Source of the DNA: an uncultured Bacilli bacterium
GTDB taxonomy: Bacteria; Bacillota_I; Bacilli_A; RF39; UBA660
Assembly (NCBI GenBank): GCA_934149515.1
Contig: CAKPFD010000009.1
Location: forward strand, 1 to 47,365
DNA length: 47,365 nt
Direction: 5' to 3'
Shown: piece by piece, positions 32,705 to 41,869 of the stretch
Position numbering within the stretch: the stretch's first letter is position 1
Layout: every line of letters starts with the position of its first letter
The notes under the pieces: generated by a model
The model's input: only the letters and a program-made list of their open reading frames with translations
What the model was told of the DNA's origin: nothing
Databases searched by the model: none
Made by a program: the position numbers and the translations under genes

Positions 32705-32900
32705 GATCTTAACTCTAAATGATAATAGAAAATATTCGGTTGTTTATACAATAGAATTAAATTCAAAAAATTATGTATATCTAATTGATCAAGATGATTA
32801 CACAAATACTATGTTTTGCGAATATGATAATAATAACGGATTAGAAGAAGTTGTTGAGCCAGAAATAGTTGAAAAATTATTAGCAAAATTGAATGTGTAA
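32688..32900 (+). CDS. Small unknown protein, DUF1292-like in pattern
   Basis: 70 residues from ATG 32688; AGGAGG lies eight bases before it, while ATG 32682 is too close. The acidic, beta-rich sequence (TLNDNRKYSVVYTIELNSKNYVYLIDQDD ... EIVEKLLAKL) resembles the layout of DUF1292 proteins, but the match is weak. The start lies inside the preceding gene, so the two are translationally coupled and probably work together. Confidence 0.6.
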   Translation: MLNQGEILTLNDNRKYSVVYTIELNSKNYVYLIDQDDYTNTMFCEYDNNNGLEEVVEPEIVEKLLAKLNV

Positions 32901-33028
32901 AGAATTTTGTGTAAATAATAAATCTCTTCATGATAAATATAAGAAATGGAGAGATTTTTATTGATCATTTTTTACTTACGAATTTGTATTTTTTTTTGTA
33001 TAATAGAAATAGTACAAATGGAGGAAAT

Positions 33029-33919
33029 ATGTTATTAATAGGAAGTCATGTTGGATATAAAAAAGAAAAAGGATTATGTGGAAGTGTCGAAGAAACAATT
33101 AAAAATGGGGCTAATACCTTTATGTTTTATACAGGGGCACCTCAAAATACTGTTAGATCATCAATTGATAAAGAATTAGTAAAACAAGCTTATACATTAA
33201 TGGAACAACATCAAATTGATCCAAATACTGTAATTGTTCATGCTCCTTATATCATTAATTTAGCCAATGGAGAGGAAGACAAATTTGCTTTTTCTTGCCA
33301 ATTTTTAAAAAATGAATTACAAAGAGTAGCAGCGTTTGGGATGAAATATTTAGTATTACATCCAGGTAGTCATGTTGGACAAGGGATTGATGTAGGTATT
33401 CAATATATCATTACAGGTTTAAATCAAATATTAGAAGATGATACAACTGATGTTATGATCTTATTAGAAACTATGGCTGGAAAGGGAAGTGAAGTTGGTA
33501 GTCGTTTTGAAGAATTAGCAACCATTATTCAAAGTGTTTCGCATCCTGAAAGAATTGGAGTTTGTCTTGATACTTGTCATATTCATGATGCTGGTTATGA
33601 CCTTCATCATTTTGATCAAGTCTTGCAAGAATTTGATACTATTATTGGACTAGATAAATTACATTGTATTCATGTTAATGATAGTAAAAATGAAAAAGGT
33701 GCTCATAAAGATCGCCATGAAAATATTGGATTTGGTAAGATTGGGTTTGATAACTTATTACAAGTAATCTATCATAAAAAATTAGAAAACATTCCCAAAA
33801 TATTAGAAACACCATTCGTTGATAAACTTTATTCTCCTTACCAACTAGAAATAAAAATGATAAAAAATAAAATATTTGATGAACAATTATTAGAAAAAAT
33901 AAAAAAACAATACTCTTAA
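33029..33919 (+). CDS. nfo: Endonuclease IV (AP endonuclease)
   Basis: 296 residues from ATG 33029 after GGAGG, with a TATAAT and weak -35 upstream. The TIM-barrel zinc motifs are present: GSHVG, VIVHAPYIINLAN, LVLHPGSHVG, ILLETMAGKGSEVG, GVCLDTCHIHDAGYD, CIHVNDSKNEKGAHKDRHENIGFG and ILETPF. These give the His, Asp and Glu ligands for three zinc ions. It cuts DNA 5' of abasic sites in base excision repair. Confidence 0.95.
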   Translation: MLLIGSHVGYKKEKGLCGSVEETIKNGANTFMFYTGAPQNTVRSSIDKELVKQAYTLMEQHQIDPNTVIVHAPYIINLANGEEDKFAFSCQFLKNELQRVAAFGMKYLVLHPGSHVGQGIDVGIQYIITGLNQILEDDTTDVMILLETMAGKGSEVGSRFEELATIIQSVSHPERIGVCLDTCHIHDAGYDLHHFDQVLQEFDTIIGLDKLHCIHVNDSKNEKGAHKDRHENIGFGKIGFDNLLQVIYHKKLENIPKILETPFVDKLYSPYQLEIKMIKNKIFDEQLLEKIKKQYS

Positions 33920-33922
33920 AAA

Positions 33923-34174
33923 TTAAAAATATTGTTTTTTTAATGTTAAGAAGACATTTGTAGTATCTATATAAATCGTATTACGAATTTTCCCTTTTAA
34001 TTCTATTAAAGGTTCTGTTTTTCTTGCTAATATTTCTTGATAATTTTCCTTGATAAAATTAGTCATCACGATTGCTTCATCTTCTGTTGGATAAATGTTT
34101 TTGGCTTCTAAAAATCCCATTAACAAATGGTAATTTAGATTTCCAATTTGATTTTGAATCATTCTTTCTAACAA
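33923..34174 (-). CDS. Small protein, possibly DUF2624/YqfT-like
   Basis: 83 residues from TTG (34174), seven bases after AGGAGG; ATG at 34162 is an alternative. The helical pattern YPTEDEAIVMTNFIKENYQEIL and the position next to nfo recall Bacillus yqfT, which follows yqfS (nfo). Here it is convergent with nfo, so orientation differs and the link is tentative. No membrane segment. Confidence 0.6.
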   Translation of the reverse strand: MLERMIQNQIGNLNYHLLMGFLEAKNIYPTEDEAIVMTNFIKENYQEILARKTEPLIELKGKIRNTIYIDTTNVFLTLKKQYF

Positions 34175-34253
34175 TTTTTTTCCTCCTACTACATTCTATG
34201 AAATAAAATTTACTTTATGTGATAAACTATAACTAGAAAGGCAAGTGCTTTAG

Positions 34254-36308
34254 ATGAAGAAACCACTAAATAAAAACAAAAAAGCTTATTATGTAGGAAA
34301 ACGAACGTATTATAATCGTTTTGTTTTTATGGCTTGTGTTATGATTTTCTTATTTAGTGTTTTAGCTGTTCGTCTTTATCAAGTGATGTTACGAGATCGA
34401 AGTAAATATAGCCAGCAACTAGAAGCATTAGCTACTACAACTGTCAAAGGTGCTAGTACACCAAGAGGTAGGATTCTTGATCGCAATGGAAAAGTTATTG
34501 TTGATAATAAAGCCTTAAAAACAATTATCTATCAAAAAGATAAGAGTCGATCTAGTGAAGAAGAAATAGAACTTAGTTACCTTGTTAGTAGTCATTTACA
34601 ACTAGATTATGATAAAGTAACTGATACGATGTTACGATCATTTTATCTTGCTAAATTTCCAAAAGAAGCTAAAAAATTAATTAAAGCAAAAGAATGGGAA
34701 AAACTACAACAAAGAAAACTTACAACAGAAGATATTTTACAATATCAATTAGATAGAATATCTCAAGAAACACTTGATGCGTTCCAAACAGAAGATAGAA
34801 AAGCAGCTTATTTATATTATTTGATGAATACTGGTTATACCTATCAAGAAAAAGTAATTAAAAATGTCGATGTAACAGAAGAGGAGTATGCTTATATTGC
34901 TGAAAATAATGCAATATTAGGTGGTTTTAATACGAAACTTGATTGGGAAAGAGTGTATCCTTATGGTGATGTGTTTCGTACGATTTTAGGAACAGTTGGA
35001 GCAATTCCTAGTGAAGAGAAGGCAAAGTATTTAAAAGCTGGTTATAGTTTAGATGATCGGGTTGGAATTAGTTATTTAGAAAAAGAATATGAATCTTATT
35101 TAAAAGGGGAAAAAGCACTTTATCAAGTGATGAATCGACATGAGATGTCTTTAATTAAAGAAGGAAAAAGAGGCAATGACTTAGTTTTAACGATCGATAT
35201 TACTTTGCAACAACAAATAGAACAGATTTTAAATGAAGAGATATTAGCTGCTAAGAAGATGCCAAATACCACATATTATCATCGTAGTTTTGTTGTCATA
35301 CAAGATCCATCTACTGGGGAGATTTTAGCTATGGCAGGAAGACAAGTTAGTGATAGTGATCCTAATAAAACAATCGATTATACTAGTGGTATTATAACTT
35401 CTCCGATGACAAGTGGTTCTGTTGTGAAAGGTGCTAGTATGTTAGTTGGATATAATCAAGGTGCAATTCAACCTGGTGAGTATCAAGTAGATGAATGTAT
35501 TAAAATTGCTGGAACGAAACAAAAATGTTCTTGGAAAACACTTGGTAGGATCAATGATATTGAAGCACTTGCTTTATCTAGTAATGTTTATCAGTTTAAA
35601 ACAGCAATGAAAGTAGCCGGTAGTACTTATCAATATAATGCTCCTTTTGTTATTCAAAATAATGCTTTTGAAATTTACCGAAATACTTTTCATCAAGTTG
35701 GTCTTGGGGTGAAAACAGAAATTGATTTACCAGTTGAATCTTTAGGTTATCATGGTAAAAACGATAGCCCTGGTTTGTTATTAGATTATGTGATGGGACA
35801 GTATGAAACCTACACTCCAATTCAATTGTCACAATATGTTTCTACGATTGCTAATGGAGGAAAGAGGATGCAACCACATTTATTAAAAGAAGTTCATCAA
35901 AGTAGTGATGATGAGACTTTAAAAGATACCATTTATACTTTTTCTCCTAATGTGTTAAATCAAGTAGATACGAAAGAAGAATATTTAAATCGAGTCAAAG
36001 AAGGGTTTCATGCTGTTACGATGGCAAGTTATGGAATTGGACATCATTATATTGATGATAGTCATGATCCAAGTGGTAAAACAGGAACTGCACAGAGTTT
36101 TACAGATACCAATGGTGATGGAAAGATTGATACAGAAACCATTTCTACAGCTTTTATTGGTTATGCGCCTTCTAATGAACCAAAGATGTCTATTACCGTT
36201 ACAAGTCCTGATTCCTCTTGTGAAAATCCTTATAATTCTTATGCTAGTCCAGTTACTAAAACGATTACAAAAAGAGCAAGTGATGCTTACTTTGCACTCT
36301 ATCCATAA
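34254..36308 (+). CDS. Class B penicillin-binding protein (transpeptidase)
   Basis: 684 residues. A basic N-terminus and one membrane helix (FVFMACVMIFLFSVLAVRLYQV) are followed by the class B dimerisation segment (ASTPRGRILDRNGKVIVDN) and an inserted helical region. The transpeptidase domain has SxxK in TSGSVVKGASM, SxN in LSSNVYQF, and KTG in PSGKTGTAQS. It cross-links peptidoglycan outside the membrane. Which cell-cycle role (elongation, division or spore cortex) it serves is not clear from sequence alone. AAGGCAAG precedes ATG. Confidence 0.92.
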   Translation: MKKPLNKNKKAYYVGKRTYYNRFVFMACVMIFLFSVLAVRLYQVMLRDRSKYSQQLEALATTTVKGASTPRGRILDRNGKVIVDNKALKTIIYQKDKSRSSEEEIELSYLVSSHLQLDYDKVTDTMLRSFYLAKFPKEAKKLIKAKEWEKLQQRKLTTEDILQYQLDRISQETLDAFQTEDRKAAYLYYLMNTGYTYQEKVIKNVDVTEEEYAYIAENNAILGGFNTKLDWERVYPYGDVFRTILGTVGAIPSEEKAKYLKAGYSLDDRVGISYLEKEYESYLKGEKALYQVMNRHEMSLIKEGKRGNDLVLTIDITLQQQIEQILNEEILAAKKMPNTTYYHRSFVVIQDPSTGEILAMAGRQVSDSDPNKTIDYTSGIITSPMTSGSVVKGASMLVGYNQGAIQPGEYQVDECIKIAGTKQKCSWKTLGRINDIEALALSSNVYQFKTAMKVAGSTYQYNAPFVIQNNAFEIYRNTFHQVGLGVKTEIDLPVESLGYHGKNDSPGLLLDYVMGQYETYTPIQLSQYVSTIANGGKRMQPHLLKEVHQSSDDETLKDTIYTFSPNVLNQVDTKEEYLNRVKEGFHAVTMASYGIGHHYIDDSHDPSGKTGTAQSFTDTNGDGKIDTETISTAFIGYAPSNEPKMSITVTSPDSSCENPYNSYASPVTKTITKRASDAYFALYP

Positions 36309-36313
36309 AGTAT

Positions 36314-36348
36314 AAAAGTCATATAAATACTTGATTTATATGGCTTTT
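36314..36348 (+). terminator. Terminator of the PBP gene
   Basis: Fifteen-base stem (36314-36328 with 36334-36348), one wobble pair, ending in CTTTT. Confidence 0.8.
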
Positions 36349-36388
36349 GTGGTATAATACATCTTACATTTATTAAGGGGGTTATATC

Positions 36389-39127
36389 ATGTTAGTAAAG
36401 GATTATTTAGCTTTTTTAGATGCTTATAAGAAAGGCCAATTAGAGTTTTATTTAAAACAATATCAAACTACTATTCATACAACAGATGTTTCTAGTGAGT
36501 CTAAAAAAGAATTTTTAGGTTTATTAGAAGATGATTTAACATTAGCACAAATTCAAACTGTTTTAGAAGATCCTAGTTTAACACCTACTATTATCTTAAC
36601 CAAAACACTTGCTTATTTTGCGAAAAAGTCTTCTACAGCGATAGATTATTTGTCCTTTCTTTCCGAACAAGAGACGAACAATTTAAAAGATGCATCAACC
36701 CTTGGATTAGAATTATTTGATGAACAGCTTTATCTTCCGATTTTATCTTATTTATTAAAAAATCAAGAAACAGAAGCAGCAACCAAAGAATTATTACGTG
36801 GTGTTCAAATAAAAAATCTTTCTACTTTTTTAGGTGCTATTTATGAAAAATCATTACAAGAATTACAATCTTTAGAAAAAACAGTTCAACAAAAAGAGTA
36901 TCAAGCAGTTATTTCTTTTCGTTATTTAGATGTATATCATGATTTTGAAAGAGACTTTTCTTATTCAAAGATACCAGTATTAGAAAAGTTAAAATTACTT
37001 AATCAGTTATCTTCTTCCATGGGAAGATCATTTCTTTATCAGTTGAATTTGTTGGCTTATGAATTAGAAATTGATATCTCAAAAGAAAATTTATATTATC
37101 AGTATCAAGATATTTTACAACATTTAAAGAACCCTTTACCTAGTTTTTATGTCTTAGCACCAACGTTGCAATACCAATTAGAAAAAGAACTTGGTGCTTC
37201 TATGTCCCCTTTAACGATAAAACAACAAGTAGCATTATTAAAAGAATTAGATGAAATTAGTTATCCTGTTGAGTCTTCTCAAATTTTAAGAATTTTACCA
37301 GAAAAAGAATTACCTAGTGATGTGATGCAAATCATTATCAATGAATATCAAAAAGCAAGACATGATACTTTTTCTTTTTCCCTTTCTTCTTTTACTGCTA
37401 ACATGAAACAAAAATATATAGAACATCCGATCTTGAAAGATTTTTCTCAAACGATGTTTTACCAAGCCCATTTATCTTTTGCTAAGATGAATGAACAGCA
37501 GAAAAAATTATTGTGCTGTGCTAAGACTTATCAACAAAGTGAAGTAGGAAAAACAAAACTTTATCAAAAAAGATTACAACCATATCTTGAAAAAGAACAA
37601 AAAGCTTTACAATTAGAAGAAGCAATTTATCATCAAAGTGTTGAAGAAAAATACATGCCTATATTGAAAACATTACAACAATGCGATAATTATACACTTT
37701 CAAGTTTTATAAAAGAAAATATATCATTAGAAGATCAAGAAAAATTTAGAGCTTTATGTCAGTTCTATAAAGAAAAAGATCCTACCTTTTTTGCAAATTC
37801 TATTGATCGAGAAGATGCTATAGAAAAAAATCAAAAACGACTTATTCAAGCAACCAATGAATTTCTTTCTACAACACCTTTAAAAGAATTAACTGGTGCT
37901 AATATTGTTCGTTATTTTGAAAAAATGAAATCAGAAGAGTTTCCGTATAATCGCCATCAATATATGGGCTTAGCTTCTGAAACGATAAGAAGTCGTTTGG
38001 TAACACAAGCGAAATTTCAAATTCCTATGTTATTAGAACAATTAGAACATCAAACATCTTTACTATCTTATATTGCAACACAAGATTTTTTTGTTAAACA
38101 AGTCTATGATATGTTAGATTTAGCAGAAGATAGATATTTATTTGATAAAACATTACTAAGCCGCATTACTAAAGCATTAAATGAAGAAGAGAAAAAGCAA
38201 AGAGAATTAGCTTTACAGCAAGAACTAAAAGAAAAACAAGAACAAACAAAAAAAACAGCATATACTTTAATGAAAAAATTTTTAACGAGTGATTGTTATG
38301 GTTTGATGGATTTTTATACAGAAGTAGCAAAGGAATATCATATTAATGAAGAGAAAACAAGAGCTTTATTAACTTCTGTTTGTCAGGCTGATCCTGCTTT
38401 ACAAAAAGCATATGATGAGAAAAAAGTTCAAATGAAAGAAAAACAAAAGGAAAGAAGAAATCAACGGTTACAAGAAAAAAAGAAGAATAATCCTAAATTA
38501 ACGGATGATATCCAACTACAAATTCCAATTCGCCTTTTTTCAGGTAGTGATATTGCATTAGAACGTCTATGTAAGACTTACCAATTAGACTATGATTACT
38601 ATCTTTTCTTAAAACAAAAATATAAAGAAAATAAAAATGATGAAGCTTTACTTCCACTTTTGCAAAAAGCAAGCCAAGAATTAGCACCAGTCATTCAAAC
38701 GGTGACGTATGTGGTAGCAAAAAGAATGGTACACTGTCATAAAACAGGAGAACCTTATCCTTTATTGACACATTTTGAACGATTTGGTTTTCCAGTTTCT
38801 GAATTTGCAAAAATTGGTAATCAATTAGGATTTAAAAACACACCAGTTTTAGAAAAGTATCTTCGTTTACATGAACCTGTTTTTCAATATGTCTCTTATC
38901 AACATGCCAATCAATTACAAACAGCAGGTTATAGTGCAGGTACTTCATTTTTAGTTGATAAAACCGAAATACCTTATACAAAAAAACAAATGACAGAAGC
39001 AATCGCTTATTTACAGATCAATAAAATACCTTTTTATAAAGGAACTATAGCAGAAGCTTTAGGACAAGTAAAACAACAAGAAAAAGTAAAACTTCACACT
39101 TTTACTTGCTCTAAAAATAAAGACTAG
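36389..39127 (+). CDS. Large unknown protein, 912 residues
   Basis: I do not recognise a family. It has no signal peptide or membrane helix and is rich in K, E, Q, L and Y, with long predicted-helical and coiled-coil stretches (about 600-640, and 690-720 with dense K/E/R/Q). The regular helix-pair look of the first 500 residues suggests an alpha-solenoid. A TATAAT with extended TGTGG (36353-36358) and the ribosome site AAGGGGG serve it. It stands as a single gene between the PBP and the HAM1-like gene. A cytosolic scaffold is only a guess. Confidence 0.75.
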   Translation: MLVKDYLAFLDAYKKGQLEFYLKQYQTTIHTTDVSSESKKEFLGLLEDDLTLAQIQTVLEDPSLTPTIILTKTLAYFAKKSSTAIDYLSFLSEQETNNLKDASTLGLELFDEQLYLPILSYLLKNQETEAATKELLRGVQIKNLSTFLGAIYEKSLQELQSLEKTVQQKEYQAVISFRYLDVYHDFERDFSYSKIPVLEKLKLLNQLSSSMGRSFLYQLNLLAYELEIDISKENLYYQYQDILQHLKNPLPSFYVLAPTLQYQLEKELGASMSPLTIKQQVALLKELDEISYPVESSQILRILPEKELPSDVMQIIINEYQKARHDTFSFSLSSFTANMKQKYIEHPILKDFSQTMFYQAHLSFAKMNEQQKKLLCCAKTYQQSEVGKTKLYQKRLQPYLEKEQKALQLEEAIYHQSVEEKYMPILKTLQQCDNYTLSSFIKENISLEDQEKFRALCQFYKEKDPTFFANSIDREDAIEKNQKRLIQATNEFLSTTPLKELTGANIVRYFEKMKSEEFPYNRHQYMGLASETIRSRLVTQAKFQIPMLLEQLEHQTSLLSYIATQDFFVKQVYDMLDLAEDRYLFDKTLLSRITKALNEEEKKQRELALQQELKEKQEQTKKTAYTLMKKFLTSDCYGLMDFYTEVAKEYHINEEKTRALLTSVCQADPALQKAYDEKKVQMKEKQKERRNQRLQEKKKNNPKLTDDIQLQIPIRLFSGSDIALERLCKTYQLDYDYYLFLKQKYKENKNDEALLPLLQKASQELAPVIQTVTYVVAKRMVHCHKTGEPYPLLTHFERFGFPVSEFAKIGNQLGFKNTPVLEKYLRLHEPVFQYVSYQHANQLQTAGYSAGTSFLVDKTEIPYTKKQMTEAIAYLQINKIPFYKGTIAEALGQVKQQEKVKLHTFTCSKNKD

Positions 39128-39160
39128 CTATAATAGGAAATAGAAATAGTGGTGATAGAA

Positions 39161-39787
39161 ATGGAAGCAGATAATGATTCATTACTCTTTATATCTGCTA
39201 ATAAAAACAAATTGCAATATGTACAAAAATTATTAGATCATTTAAATATTAAAGCAAAATGTATGGAATTTCCATTATATGAGTTTTCTATTGATGATAT
39301 ATTTTTAATAGCAGCAGGAAAAGCAACAGAAGCATATAATAAAAATCAAAAACCATGTATTGTAATGGATACAGGGTTTTATATTCCGTCTTATCCTTTA
39401 GAAAAAGATTTTCCAGGTTCTCTTATTAAAGAACGCTTATTAATTCCTTTAGGGGTAGATGGCCTTTTAGAAGTGATGAAAAATGTAAAAGATCGCAGTT
39501 GTTACTTTAAAGAATGTTTAGTATATTATGATGGTGATGAATTACAACCATTTTATGGCATTAGAAGAGGAACTTTACTGCAAGAAAAAAGAGGCGTTTC
39601 AACTGCAGAAGCCTGGTCAGAATTATGGAGCGTATTTCAACCACGTAACTGTGATATGACCTTAGCAGAAATGACTGAAGCAATGCGTCATGATAAAACA
39701 GATGGTCATACAGAAGCCTTAGAAGCATTTGCAACTTGGTATCAACAAAAAGAAAAAGTAAAGACCCTACGTAAAGTCGGACACTAG
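39161..39787 (+). CDS. HAM1/RdgB-like NTP pyrophosphatase
   Basis: 208 residues from ATG 39161, after GGTGAT; a GTG upstream includes that site. HAM1-fold marks: SANKNKLQYVQ at the start (as SxNxxKxxE), VMDTGFYIPSYPLEKDFPG (metal-binding Asp and the FPG loop), and W.VFQPRNCDMTLAEMT (F.P.G...T.AEM). The enzyme family removes inosine and xanthosine triphosphates. This one is divergent: the SxNxxK(x)xE start lacks the Glu, so substrate may differ. Confidence 0.75.
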   Translation: MEADNDSLLFISANKNKLQYVQKLLDHLNIKAKCMEFPLYEFSIDDIFLIAAGKATEAYNKNQKPCIVMDTGFYIPSYPLEKDFPGSLIKERLLIPLGVDGLLEVMKNVKDRSCYFKECLVYYDGDELQPFYGIRRGTLLQEKRGVSTAEAWSELWSVFQPRNCDMTLAEMTEAMRHDKTDGHTEALEAFATWYQQKEKVKTLRKVGH

Positions 39788-39811
39788 AAATAAAAAATTC
39801 TAGTGTTTTTT
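39781..39811 (+). terminator. Terminator after the HAM1-like gene
   Basis: ACACTAGAA/TTCTAGTGT perfect stem including the stop codon, then six T. Confidence 0.85.
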
Positions 39812-39823
39812 CTTGTTAGTATC

Positions 39824-39853
39824 TTGTAAGGAAAAGAAAAATTATGCTATACT
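39824..39853 (+). promoter_or_regulatory. Promoter of the lectin-like surface gene
   Basis: TTGTAA, 18-base spacer, TATACT. Unlike the 12719 gene, this surface gene has no poly-G leader in front. Confidence 0.65.
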
Positions 39854-39884
39854 TTAGATAAATAAAAGTAGAGGGAAGATAGAA

Positions 39885-41726
39885 ATGACGAAGAAGAAAA
39901 AGACGATTATTATTAGTCTGTTGGCAATTATTTTATTAGTGGTTGCTGCTGGTTTTACGTATGCTTGGTTGACAAAAACTGTTCAAGGTCAAAAAGAATA
40001 CACTTTAAAAGCAGGAACATTAAGTCTAACTTTAGATGAGTCAAGTAGTGATGGAATTAGCTTATTAGAAGCATCACCACTTTCTGATGCAGAAGGGATA
40101 GCACAGGAAGTAAAATTCACATTTACAGTAGAAAATAAAGGTACGATTGCAGCAGGATATAAAATTTATTTAGACGATGATACTATCGATAGTAGTGATG
40201 TTCGTATTGATGATAGTAATATTAAATATCAAATAAAAGCAGTCGGTAGTGGAGGTAGCGTTAAGCTATTATCTGATGGTAGATGTATTGAAAAAAACAA
40301 TCTTGCAGTCGGCGGCAAGAAAACATATGAATTACGCTTATGGTTAAAAGAAGATTCAACTGCTAATTACAATGAAGTATTTAGTGGTAAGTTAAGGATT
40401 GTAGCATCACAGTTATTAAATGATTTACCAGTAGCAGACACATTATTAGCAGGAGTAGGAAAAAACGGTGCAATAGATACCACTGATTCAGAACAAACCT
40501 TTATCACCGGAACTAATCCAAATAACTATATTTGGTATAGTGGAAAACTATGGAGAGCAGTATCAATTGACCCATCCGATAATAGTGTAAAATTAGTAAC
40601 ACAATGGAATATATCATCAATACCATACAACGCATCAGGAAATACAGCCTTTGAAGGAAGTTATATGCAACAATGGTTAAATGATACAACGAGAGATGGC
40701 TTCTTAGGAAATTTAAGAGAACCAGAAAAATTTATCAAAATGGATAGTGCTTGGAATGCCACACAAACAACTGCAACGACAAAACCTGCAAAAACAACCA
40801 TGGTAACAAGTGCTGTAGGATTATTAAATATGTATGAATATACAATGAGTTATAAAGGTACCACATATTCAAATGGTTATTTAAATAATGGTCTATATTG
40901 GTGGACATTAACACCCGATAACACGTCTAGCGTCCGTTATGTGGCCAGCGGTGGCAAAGCGTACAGCAGCGATGGTATGGGTTCGAACGGTGGGCGGCCC
41001 GCAATTAATCTAAAATCTAGTGTTGAAATCGTATCAGGTTCTGGAACAGCAAGTGATCCGTATCGTTTAAAAGGAGATAATGATACACCAGCATCAGGAA
41101 CAAAACTAGCAACAAGATATAGTGGAGAGTACATTCGATTTGGAACTGGAGAAAACAATCTATATCAGATCGTCAGCCATGAAACAGAAGGTACAACAAA
41201 AATAGTAAGTGCTATACCATTGAAAGAAAATTATAATAAACAAATTGCTTTTGCAAGTTCAGGAGTCAACTATTCAAGTAGTAATACAATAGGAGCATTC
41301 TTGAATGGAGAATACTTAACAAGTGGAAGTTATCTAACAACTGATCAAGTAAATATGATCGAAGATAATACAACCTGGTATTTGGGGACAGTAGGAAATG
41401 GTACAAGTTATAAATTAGCAAAATATGCGAGTGCATCAAGTGCCACTGTAACTTCAAATACAACAACAGCCAAAGTTGGATTATTAAGATTAGGAGAATT
41501 AAATTCTGGGCAATTTGATAAAGCTGGAAATAATACAGATTATTGGACATTAACACCATATAATACGTCTAACGTCCGTTATGTGATCAGCAATGGCGCT
41601 GCGGGCTACGGCGTTGTTAGGTATTTGCTCGGCGGGCGCCCCACGATTAATCTAAAATCTGATGTTATGATTACTGGTGGAGATGGTACAAAAGAAAATC
41701 CATTTGAAGTGAAATTAGCAGGATAA
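39885..41726 (+). CDS. Surface protein with TasA-like N-terminus and two lectin-like (DUF6273-like) domains; candidate DGR target
   Basis: 613 residues. A basic start and membrane segment (TIIISLLAIILLVVAAGFTYAWLT) form a SipW-type signal. A camelysin/TasA-like domain runs to about 185. Two related domains follow (about 185-395 and 400-613), each with VGLL.(L/M).E(Y/L), a YW..LTP motif, a variable stretch, then GGRPxINLKS(S/D)V. This is the framework of lectin-fold variable proteins. The variable stretches are strongly GC-rich and differ almost only at first and second codon positions. No LPXTG motif is present. Binding of varied ligands at the cell surface is inferred. Confidence 0.88.
   Translation: MTKKKKTIIISLLAIILLVVAAGFTYAWLTKTVQGQKEYTLKAGTLSLTLDESSSDGISLLEASPLSDAEGIAQEVKFTFTVENKGTIAAGYKIYLDDDTIDSSDVRIDDSNIKYQIKAVGSGGSVKLLSDGRCIEKNNLAVGGKKTYELRLWLKEDSTANYNEVFSGKLRIVASQLLNDLPVADTLLAGVGKNGAIDTTDSEQTFITGTNPNNYIWYSGKLWRAVSIDPSDNSVKLVTQWNISSIPYNASGNTAFEGSYMQQWLNDTTRDGFLGNLREPEKFIKMDSAWNATQTTATTKPAKTTMVTSAVGLLNMYEYTMSYKGTTYSNGYLNNGLYWWTLTPDNTSSVRYVASGGKAYSSDGMGSNGGRPAINLKSSVEIVSGSGTASDPYRLKGDNDTPASGTKLATRYSGEYIRFGTGENNLYQIVSHETEGTTKIVSAIPLKENYNKQIAFASSGVNYSSSNTIGAFLNGEYLTSGSYLTTDQVNMIEDNTTWYLGTVGNGTSYKLAKYASASSATVTSNTTTAKVGLLRLGELNSGQFDKAGNNTDYWTLTPYNTSNVRYVISNGAAGYGVVRYLLGGRPTINLKSDVMITGGDGTKENPFEVKLAG
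40920..41020 (+). other. Candidate DGR variable region B
   Basis: GC-rich patch in the first lectin-like domain, from the AAC codon at 40920 to ATTAATCTAA. Aligned by codon with region C (41562 onwards), unchanged codons such as GTC CGT TAT GTG are interleaved with changed ones. Changed codons keep the third base nearly always, as AAC, AAT or AAG templates would produce. Confidence 0.65.
41562..41662 (+). other. Candidate DGR variable region C
   Basis: GC-rich patch in the second lectin-like domain, same length and frame as region B. It ends in the same ATTAATCTAAAATCT block, which could serve as the 3' homing mark. Confidence 0.65.
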
Positions 41727-41765
41727 TGTTTTTTCGGTGCAGATGTTTCTGGACCGAAAAAACAT
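41726..41765 (+). terminator. Long hairpin after the lectin-like surface gene
   Basis: Perfect thirteen-base stem ATGTTTTTTCGGT/ACCGAAAAAACAT with a fourteen-base loop, overlapping the stop codon. There is no T run after it, but the stem itself carries TTTTTT/AAAAAA; it may end or protect the transcript. Confidence 0.6.
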
Positions 41766-41869
41766 AAAAATTTAAATTTTTAGCTATAATTATAAATATT
41801 AATGGATTATAATAGATAAGTTTATAATGTTTTGGATTTTTCTAAATTAAAAAGAAGGTATGATGTTTT

